The translations under genes and the position numbers were made by a program. Below the pieces are notes generated by a model that made no database searches, was not told the DNA's origin, and saw only the letters and a program-made list of their open reading frames with translations. A stretch of DNA of 16,108 nucleotides from a bacterium (GTDB taxonomy: Bacteria > Zhuqueibacterota > QNDG01 > JAFGCO01): NCBI GenBank assembly GCA_016932575.1, contig JAFGCO010000041.1, forward strand, positions 1-16,108, written 5' to 3'. Below, piece after piece: positions 4,983-11,046 of the stretch (the first letter of the stretch is position 1; each line of letters begins with the position of its first letter).

Positions 4983-6128
4983 ATGAATATTATACCAAGA
5001 ATTCTTCAGGACCAGGTTATCCGTTCGCTGGTGCCTGGGAAGGTCAACCTGATCGTTGGAGCAAGGCGTGTTGGTAAAACCGTTCTGATTTCTGAAATAA
5101 TGAAGAAATTAGAAGAACCTGTTTTGCTTCTTAACGGTGAAGATATGACGACCTATGATTTGCTGAAATCCCGCAGGATTGAACAGTATCGCCAGTTATT
5201 ACAGGGTAAAAATGTGCTCATCATTGATGAGGCCCAGAAACTTGAAAATATCGGATCCATTATTAAACTCATTGTTGATCATATAAAAAATATAAAAATC
5301 ATATTAACCGGGTCATCCGCATTTGAGCTGGGCCATCATTTTGGAGAATCCTTAACCGGCCGTAAAATCACCTTTGTATTATTTACACTGGCCTTTCAGG
5401 AGTTTGCGCAACATGAAAATCCAATAGAGATCAGGGATCATTTACCCTTCCGGATGGTTTTTGGCGGGTATCCTGAGGTATGGCAGATTGATGATACCAG
5501 CAACAGAATATCTTATTTAAAAGAGCTGGTGAATGATTATTTATTCAGAGATCTTTTACAACTGGAGTCCATCCGGAATGCTTCAAAATTAAAAAACCTG
5601 TTAAGATTGATTTCATATCAGATCGGCAAAGAGGTATCAAATCAGGAATTGGGGAAGCAACTCGGAATCAGCAAGAATACGGTGGATCGCTATCTTGATT
5701 TGTTATCCAGGGTGTTTGTCATTTTTAAAGTCCAGGGTTTCAGCCGAAATCTGCGCAAGGAAATTGTTAAGAATCACAGGTGGTATTTTTATGATAATGG
5801 TGTTTTGAATGTATTTTTAAATAATTTCAATATGCCAGAAATGCGGCAGGATGTCGGATTGCTGTGGGAAAATTATCTCATCGCAGAAAGACTGAAAACA
5901 CTAACCTATCAGAAAAGTCATGCCAATACCTATTTCTGGCGAACATATGATCAGCAGGAGATCGATTGGATTGAAGAAAAAGACGGTGATATCCATGGTT
6001 TTGAAATGAAGTGGCAGATTCAAGATAAAAAACCTCCATCTGCATGGAAAAAATCATATCCAGGTTCAACGTATCAGGTGATACATCCGGAAAATTATCA
6101 AAGCTGGCTGTCTGTTGGGTCTTGTTGA
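4983..6128 (+). CDS. AAA-type ATPase with DUF4143 domain (ATPase 2)
   Basis: A 381-residue member of the same family as the gene at 2076. Walker A is GARRVGKT (26-33), Walker B VLIIDEAQ with D82-E83, LTGSS at 108-112, then ESLTGRK. The winged-helix-like segment is NQELGKQLGISKNTVDRYLDLL (about 220-241), and the endonuclease-like end has E336-x-D338 and E351-x-K353. It differs clearly from ATPase 1 outside the motifs, so it is not a recent duplicate. The last codons (Gly-Ser-Cys) and the TGA stop lie within the first words of repeat copy E (gggtcttgttgagtc), so the natural C-terminus may have been replaced by repeat sequence. Function of the family is unsettled; it stands alone between repeat copies D and E. 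Confidence 0.9.
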   Translation: MNIIPRILQDQVIRSLVPGKVNLIVGARRVGKTVLISEIMKKLEEPVLLLNGEDMTTYDLLKSRRIEQYRQLLQGKNVLIIDEAQKLENIGSIIKLIVDHIKNIKIILTGSSAFELGHHFGESLTGRKITFVLFTLAFQEFAQHENPIEIRDHLPFRMVFGGYPEVWQIDDTSNRISYLKELVNDYLFRDLLQLESIRNASKLKNLLRLISYQIGKEVSNQELGKQLGISKNTVDRYLDLLSRVFVIFKVQGFSRNLRKEIVKNHRWYFYDNGVLNVFLNNFNMPEMRQDVGLLWENYLIAERLKTLTYQKSHANTYFWRTYDQQEIDWIEEKDGDIHGFEMKWQIQDKKPPSAWKKSYPGSTYQVIHPENYQSWLSVGSC

Positions 6129-6493
6129 GTCATAGAGTCGTTGGGTCTTTGAGTCGGAGAGTCTTTGAGTCAAAAGAAACAAGAATCAAGAAGAAAAATG
6201 ATGGTAATATGGTAATTGGGTAATATGGTAATAAAATGTTGAATACGTTGTTGAATGAGTCGTAGGGTCGTAGAGTCTTTGGGTCGTAGGGTCAAGAGCA
6301 GAAGAGTAAATGAGCAGAAGAGTAAATGAGCAGAAGAGTAAATGAGTAAATGAGTAAATGAGTAAATGAGTAAATGAGTAAATGAGTAAATGAGTTCCCT
6401 TCATCCCTGCCATCGTGGAAATTCATCCTGCTTGTGTATTTGGTGGGGAGAAGTGGTGGACTCATCTACCCATCTACTCATTTACCCATATAC
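6117..6493 (+). repeat. Composite octamer repeat, copy E (longest ladder)
   Basis: This fills the gap 6129-6561. Units in order: gggtcttgtt, gagtcata, gagtcgtt, gggtcttt, gagtcgga, gagtcttt, gagtcaaa (6117-6174); an A/G-rich link; four GGTAATNN octamers (6203-6234); then gagtcgta, gggtcgta, gagtcttt, gggtcgta, gggtcaa (6257-6295). These continue without break into gagcagaa alternating with gagtaaat, then a gagtaaat run (6296-6391), and the core gagttccc at 6392. At 6461-6493 the reverse-complement word recurs (ctcatctacccatctactca...), giving a short inverted ladder able to pair with the main one. No CAAATNN array and no gene are seen. Confidence 0.8.
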
Positions 6494-6561
6494 TTTTATG
6501 TATCCTTTATCAGTTGTATGCGGCCTGGCATGCTTGTTTTTATTAACGAAAAGAAAATGAT

Positions 6562-7722
6562 ATGAGAGAAACCTTTCTTCCATTCGCGCTTCCGGATATT
6601 GATGAATCCGAATTGGATGAAATCAGGGAAGCACTTGAATCCAACTGGATTACCACCGGACCGAAAACAAAATTGTTTGAAAAGCATTTCGCAGAATCTG
6701 TGGGTGCCGGACACGCGGTTGCCGTCAATTCCTGCACAGCGGCCATGCATCTGGCGCTGGAGGCAGCGGGAGTGGGGCCGGGAGATGAAGTCATTACATC
6801 TGCATACACATTCGCAGCCACCGCAGAAGTGATTCGCTATTTCGATGCAACGCCTGTTCTCGCTGACATTTCAGCGCTGGATTTTAATATTGATCCGGAT
6901 AAAATCGAACCTTTGATTAATTCCCGGACAAAAGCCGTTATACCCATCCATATCGGCGGACTGCCGGCGGAAATGCAGGCCATTCTTGAAATCGCCGCCA
7001 GGCATGATCTGATTGTGATTGAAGATGCGGCGCATGCGTTTCAGGCAAAGTATCAGGACAAATGGATCGGGCAGATCGGGGATGCCACGTGTTTCAGTTT
7101 TTACGCGACCAAGACCATCACCACAGGAGAAGGCGGGATGATCACCACAGACCGGGACGACTGGCGGGACCGGTATCAGGTGATGGCCCTGCACGGCATC
7201 AGCAAGGATGCATGGAAGCGCTATACAGCAGAGGGATCGTGGTATTATGAAATTGTGGCGCCGGGGTACAAATATAATATGACCGATGTCGCGGCAGCCA
7301 TGGGTCTTGCCCAGCTGAAAAAAGCGAATCGGATGCGGGAACGCCGGGAATGGATCGCCAACCAATATCATGCGGCATTCCGGGATTGCGAGGCTCTGCA
7401 GATCCCCTATGACCGGAAGGATTGCGTGCACGCCTGGCATCTGTACATGCTCAGGCTCAATTTAAGCCGGCTCAAAATCGACCGGAAACAATTTGCGGAA
7501 GAAATGAAAAACCGGAACATAGGTATCAGCGTGCATTTTATCCCGCTGCACATTCATCCGTATTATCGCGAAAAATACGGGTACCGGCCCGAAGATTACT
7601 CCATCGCGTACGGGGAATTCAGTCGGGAACTCTCGCTGCCCATTTACAATAAAATGTCTGATCAGGATGTCCGGGACGTGATCGAAGCGGTTCTGGATAT
7701 TGTTAAAAAGAATACAAGGTAA
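6562..7722 (+). CDS. DegT/DnrJ/EryC1-family sugar aminotransferase
   Basis: A 386-residue PLP enzyme of the family that moves an amino group onto a nucleotide-linked keto-sugar. The Schiff-base lysine is K184 in FSFYATKTITTGEGGMI, the cofactor-nitrogen aspartate D155 is in IEDAAHAF, and N56-S57 with the TAAMHLAL helix contacts the phosphate. The N-terminal FLPFALPDIDESEL and the C-terminal HFIPLHIHPYY region are standard, and length is normal. Such enzymes supply amino sugars for O-antigen, capsule or glycoprotein glycans. The sugar transferase gene starts 4 bp after its stop, so the two form an operon. There is only a weak purine-rich stretch before the ATG. Base composition is visibly richer in GC than the modules to the left, marking a boundary near 6540. 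The exact substrate cannot be told. Confidence 0.95.
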   Translation: MRETFLPFALPDIDESELDEIREALESNWITTGPKTKLFEKHFAESVGAGHAVAVNSCTAAMHLALEAAGVGPGDEVITSAYTFAATAEVIRYFDATPVLADISALDFNIDPDKIEPLINSRTKAVIPIHIGGLPAEMQAILEIAARHDLIVIEDAAHAFQAKYQDKWIGQIGDATCFSFYATKTITTGEGGMITTDRDDWRDRYQVMALHGISKDAWKRYTAEGSWYYEIVAPGYKYNMTDVAAAMGLAQLKKANRMRERREWIANQYHAAFRDCEALQIPYDRKDCVHAWHLYMLRLNLSRLKIDRKQFAEEMKNRNIGISVHFIPLHIHPYYREKYGYRPEDYSIAYGEFSRELSLPIYNKMSDQDVRDVIEAVLDIVKKNTR

Positions 7723-7726
7723 CCTC

Positions 7727-8323
7727 ATGCCGGTTTGGCTGGAATGGATTATCGCAATTTCAGGATTGATTGTCCTGCTGCCGGTTTACGGCATTATCGC
7801 ACTCTGTGTCGTAATAGAGACAAAAGGTCCTGTGCTGTATCGTGCGATTCGGATCGGATACGGAGAAAGCCGGTTTGAGATGCTGAAATTCAGGACCATG
7901 GATCATCATGCGGATAAGAACGGTCCGCCGATCACAACACGCAATGACCCGCGGATTACGCGTGTTGGCCGGTGGCTGCGAAAAAACAAACTGGATGAAC
8001 TGCCGCAGCTGATCAATATCATACGGGGAGAAATGAAGTTTGTCGGACCCAGGCCTGAAGATCCGGGGATTATCGAAAAATACAGTGAAAAAGAAAAGAG
8101 AATATTTCAATTCAAACCCGGCATTACAAGCCCAGCGAGTCTCCGTTACCGGGACGAGGAAAATCAGATATCACAGGAGAGCTGGGAACAGGTTTATCTG
8201 AAGGAGATCCTTCCGAAAAAAATTGAAATGGATCTTAAGTATATGAAAAATGCGACGGTCTGGTCCGATTTTAAAATTATGTTTCAGACGGTGTTTAAAG
8301 CAGAACAGAAGGTAACCTTTTAA
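7727..8323 (+). CDS. Bacterial sugar transferase (phosphoglycosyl transferase)
   Basis: A 198-residue monotopic phosphoglycosyl transferase of the PglC/WbaP-like family, which transfers a phospho-sugar to undecaprenyl phosphate and starts glycan assembly on the inner face of the membrane. Counting from ATG 7727: hydrophobic anchor about 4-29, then KFRTM (54-58), the catalytic Asp-Glu pair D90-E91 in LDELPQLINIIRGEMKFVGP, and GPRP at 107-110. The usual KRxFD before the membrane helix is absent, and the common Q-x-R before the G-x-x-F motif is altered (YRAIRIG), so it is a short, slightly diverged form. An ATG at 7700 inside the aminotransferase gene is possible, but AAGG before 7727 and the family length favour this start. 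Its stop codon lies at the edge of a 15-bp inverted repeat. Confidence 0.93.
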   Translation: MPVWLEWIIAISGLIVLLPVYGIIALCVVIETKGPVLYRAIRIGYGESRFEMLKFRTMDHHADKNGPPITTRNDPRITRVGRWLRKNKLDELPQLINIIRGEMKFVGPRPEDPGIIEKYSEKEKRIFQFKPGITSPASLRYRDEENQISQESWEQVYLKEILPKKIEMDLKYMKNATVWSDFKIMFQTVFKAEQKVTF

Positions 8324-8409
8324 TACCGATATCTTTATTTTAACGATCTATTTCTGTTGAATATTAATGATTCATAAAAAAACCGTTCTGGTGAAAAAGG
8401 TTACCTTCT
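8307..8409. repeat. 15-bp perfect inverted repeat spanning the sugar transferase stop
   Basis: agaaggtaacctttt (8307-8321) and aaaaggttaccttct (8395-8409) are exact reverse complements, 73 bp apart. Each arm also contains the palindrome GGTAACC. The left arm encodes the last five codons of the sugar transferase. The whole looks like a small terminal-inverted-repeat element about 103 bp long, or a large-loop hairpin; no target-site duplication was established. Confidence 0.55.
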
Positions 8410-8425
8410 AATGATAAAATCTGAT

Positions 8426-8451
8426 CGCCCGGGATTTCATTATCCCGGGCG
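8426..8451 (+). terminator. Strong hairpin after sugar transferase gene
   Basis: CGCCCGGGAT (8426-8435) pairs perfectly with ATCCCGGGCG (8442-8451) around a 6-nt loop. The stem is strong and GC-rich, but no T-run follows on the plus strand, so it is either an imperfect terminator, an mRNA-stabilising end or part of the structured region that continues to 8690. It lies about 100 bp after the operon's last stop. Confidence 0.4.
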
Positions 8452-8600
8452 TGTAATGGGGAAGGATATTGATCCTGTTGGGTGGTGAGTGAAAGGAAAA
8501 TTTGCATACCAGGAAGACCATCCCTGACAAAAAGAAAAGGTGATAAGCTGCAGGGATGATGTTTAAAATATCACAATATTTAAAGAAATGATTACAAGCA

Positions 8601-8689
8601 ACCGCCTCTGGCGGTGGCAGTTGACTGTTTATTTTCAACACGGACACCCGGGGATGCTGAACAGCAGGAGCACCCGGGGTCTGTTCAGC
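8601..8689 (+). other. Structured leader candidate before the Wzi-like gene
   Basis: The gap 8324-8756 has no gene. In its second half ACCGCC-tct-GGCGGT (8601-8615) forms a tight hairpin. The word cacccgggg occurs twice, 26 bp apart (8645-8653, 8671-8679), and GCTGAACAG (8656-8664) pairs with CTGTTCAGC (8681-8689), enclosing the second copy. The region is more GC-rich than its flanks and ends 67 bp before the next gene. It could be the folded 5' leader of that gene. It matches no riboswitch I recognise. Confidence 0.35.
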
Positions 8690-8756
8690 GGTCACGAGCC
8701 GTAAATTCTGATGACAGAAATGGCAATACGGGAATCAGAGCAAAAAAGGGAAACAC

Positions 8757-10304
8757 ATGAAAAAAATATTCAAATTCAGATTATCGCAACAAACAATTTT
8801 AAACCTGTGCCGCCTCGTTCCACTGATTGTTTTGCATCAAATCCTGGATGCCCAGACTCTGCCGGTCGAGCACTGGCAGGTAAGAAATGAAAGCTGGATG
8901 CGCGATCTGGGTGCGGGCTGGAACCAGCATACTCTGCTGAATCCTTATCAGCCGTTGCCGGAATTACAGCCCCCGGATTCAAGATCATCGGACCTGTGGA
9001 TCAATCAGGATCTGATTCGGTACAGGCAGAAACAAAAGAGGGCCTTTTCAGATGAGCCACAACTGAAGGGCATGACCTGGGCCGGATATCTGGGCAATGC
9101 CTGGTTCGGGGATCCTGATTCGGCAATGAAGGACATGAATGGTATGAACTGGCTGCAGCGGTTTCAGTATGGCCGTGTATGGGCGCAGTTTTATATTCGT
9201 GCTTCCACCAGGGAGAGCGGATGGCCTGGATATACACCCTGGTCCCGGGATATTGCGAGGGCGGGCATGCATGCCGGTGAATTCGATCAGGCATTGATCG
9301 GATATCGGGATACCCGTTTTGAAATTCAGTTTGGAAGGGGAAGGCAGATCTGGGGGAGTGATCTTGTGAACAATGTCATGCTTTCCGGAAACAGTGCCTC
9401 TTATGAGCATCTGATGGGATCATTTCATTACAAAAAGTGGACCGCTTCATTCTTTACCGGATTTCTAGAGACCCGTACTTATCAGGAAAAACTTTTTCAA
9501 CGATATATTGCAGGACATGCGGTACAGTTTTCCAATAAAAAAAATATTGTTGCGATGATCGGCGAGGTTTCTGTATATTCGGGTGAAAACCGGCCCTTTG
9601 ATCTGAGTTATCTGAATCCTGTTTCCCTGCATGTCGAAACCGAACTTAATCGCAGAGAAAACATCCCCTATGATGAAGGCAATCAGTCGAATGCTGTTTA
9701 TTTTTTCAATGTCGACTGGATGACACCCCTTAAAGTGCGTGTCTCCGGATCCTGTCTGTTTGATGAATTTCAGCTGGATCAGGAGGACCGTGATCAGGGC
9801 CGCCCGGATGCCCTGGCCGGACGGTTGAAAATGTCAAGAGCTTTCTATACGGGCCGCCTGGCTGCTTTAATCTATGGAGAATATGAATCCGCCGGCACTT
9901 ATACATTCAAACATGCCAATGATTATACGGGGTTTATCAGCCGTGAGCTTCCACTGGGATTACCTCAGGGGAGCGATTATTACAAAACGCGCGCGGGTGT
10001 TTCCTGTTTTTTGCCGCATGGCATCATGCTGGATGTTTCTTATGCATCTCTTGAGCAGGGAGACGAAGACATAAGGCAGAACCTGTATCAGCATTTCGAT
10101 GAATATATCCGGGTGCCGTTTCCAAGCGGCGAAATACGGTCCGTGAGTCAGCTCGATATCCTGCTCATATATTCGTTCAGGCCCGGCATTGATATGAATC
10201 TCTTTTATCAGCGATCAAAAAGTCAATACGCAGGTGAAACCTGTCACCGGAATATTTTCGGTATATCTGTGCGTATATCCTTCCTGAAGTATTATTCACT
10301 CTAA
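8757..10304 (+). CDS. Wzi-like capsule-assembly outer-membrane protein
   Basis: A 515-residue exported protein. A signal peptide is visible at about 1-33 (basic start, hydrophobic LVPLIVLHQIL, cleavage near DAQT). The rest has alternating, aromatic-rich strands typical of a large outer-membrane barrel and ends KYYSL. The motif FGRGRQIWG (192-200), the HLMGSFHY stretch about 20 residues later, and LSYLNPVSLHVETELNRREN resemble the Wzi family, whose E. coli member is an outer-membrane barrel that helps attach capsule to the surface. Its place right after two glycan-synthesis genes supports that role. GGGAAA a few bases before the ATG serves as ribosome-binding site. Its stop codon directly abuts repeat copy F. 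Family assignment is from motif and context, so moderate; a generic porin is the alternative. Confidence 0.6.
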   Translation: MKKIFKFRLSQQTILNLCRLVPLIVLHQILDAQTLPVEHWQVRNESWMRDLGAGWNQHTLLNPYQPLPELQPPDSRSSDLWINQDLIRYRQKQKRAFSDEPQLKGMTWAGYLGNAWFGDPDSAMKDMNGMNWLQRFQYGRVWAQFYIRASTRESGWPGYTPWSRDIARAGMHAGEFDQALIGYRDTRFEIQFGRGRQIWGSDLVNNVMLSGNSASYEHLMGSFHYKKWTASFFTGFLETRTYQEKLFQRYIAGHAVQFSNKKNIVAMIGEVSVYSGENRPFDLSYLNPVSLHVETELNRRENIPYDEGNQSNAVYFFNVDWMTPLKVRVSGSCLFDEFQLDQEDRDQGRPDALAGRLKMSRAFYTGRLAALIYGEYESAGTYTFKHANDYTGFISRELPLGLPQGSDYYKTRAGVSCFLPHGIMLDVSYASLEQGDEDIRQNLYQHFDEYIRVPFPSGEIRSVSQLDILLIYSFRPGIDMNLFYQRSKSQYAGETCHRNIFGISVRISFLKYYSL

Positions 10305-10306
10305 TA

Positions 10307-10802
10307 GAGTCGTTGAGTCTTAGAGTCGAAGGCAAAACAGTAGATGAGTATATGGGTATATGAGTAAATGAGTTCCCTACATCCCTTCCGCCTGTTAAAT
10401 CAGTGGACGGAAATGGAGCATGGGAGAGACGGAGAGAAAAGACGGTCTGCTGTCCGCGGTCGAGAGACAGAGACGGTGCATGGGAGAGATGGAGAAACGG
10501 AGAGAAAAAAAGAAGAGTCAAGAAATAAGAATCAAAAAAAACAAGAAGTAATAATTAAAGACAAAGAAAACGTATGGATTGGTGGTGAAAAGAATCCAAA
10601 TTTCAAATGACAAATCCCAAAATACAAATAAATAACAAATTCCAAAATACAAATGTCAAATCAATGACAAAATCTAAATGATAAATGACAAATATATTTA
10701 AAATTCTGATTATCAAAATTACATACAAAGAACCATGTGTTTGGAATTTGTCGTTTGTGATTTGGATATTGTCTGATATTTGTGATTTGATATTTGTGAT
10801 TT
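10307..10802 (+). repeat. Composite octamer/heptamer repeat, copy F, with inverted arm
   Basis: The gap 10305-11046 has no gene. Units gagtcgtt, gagtctta, gagtcgaa (10307-10330), spacer ggcaaaacagtagat (10331-10345), units gagtatat, gggtatat, gagtaaat (10346-10369), diverged core gagttccctacatccc (10370). A purine-rich block follows with two copies of catgggagaga...ggagagaaaa (from about 10419 and 10479). The CAAATNN array (about 10596-10700) is followed by its reverse complement (about 10738-10802). For example, caaattccaaa (10636-10646) pairs with tttggaatttg (10740-10750), so the two arrays could fold on each other. The first unit begins two bases after the upstream stop codon. Confidence 0.78.
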
Positions 10803-10806
10803 TCAA

Positions 10807-10836
10807 GCGGTCTGCGTTCTCTGCGTCTTTGCGGTT
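10807..10836. repeat. Short GCGTCTTTGCGG-type dispersed word
   Basis: gcggtctgcgttctctgcgt followed by ctttgcggtt shows a roughly 9-bp repeat (ctgcgttct, ctgcgtctt, tgcggtttt). From general knowledge, words such as 'ctctgcgtctctgcgg' are scattered in many environmental genomes. It caps the inverted arm of copy F. Only the sequence is seen; the link to those repeats is recollection. Confidence 0.35.
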
Positions 10837-10892
10837 TTCTTCAAACGTGATTACATCAAATAATCCGCCCGGAAAATCGGCGTCTGTTCAAC

Positions 10893-10909
10893 CCGGCAAA
10901 AAATGCCGG
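10893..10909 (+). other. Small hairpin upstream of the protease gene
   Basis: CCGGCA (10893-10898) and TGCCGG (10904-10909) form a 6-bp stem with an A5 loop. An AT-rich stretch follows but no clean T-run. It may be a weak terminator for anything transcribed through copy F, or part of the protease leader. The rest of 10837-11046 shows no gene and no convincing promoter. Confidence 0.25.
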
Positions 10910-11046
10910 ATCAGTCAATTTTATTTAAATTATGAGGAGCTTTAAGTCTATTAAAAATAATATCTAAAAGCCATTAATCATCATCCGGTATGGCCTTTGC
11001 CTGAAAGTTACATGTATTCATACAATTCAGCAGGGGTTGTCCGGGG

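Noticed and set aside
6186-6413. Minus-strand open frame across copy E
   Set aside because: Same cause as in copy C: an open reading through GAGTAAAT units, not a gene.
6871-7440. Long minus-strand open frame opposite the aminotransferase
   Set aside because: The plus strand encodes a complete, motif-bearing enzyme; the antisense frame is a by-product of its codon use.
8408-8695. Minus-strand open frame of about 95 codons in the 8324-8756 gap
   Set aside because: No ribosome-binding site or recognisable domain; it runs through the hairpin sequences, which better explain the conserved-looking words.
10368-10610. Plus-strand open frame of about 80 codons rich in R, E and K
   Set aside because: It begins inside the repeat core and runs through purine-rich repeats; low-complexity translation with no start signal.
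10603-10806. Minus-strand open frame in copy F
   Set aside because: It is the translation of the CAAATNN arrays and has no family resemblance.
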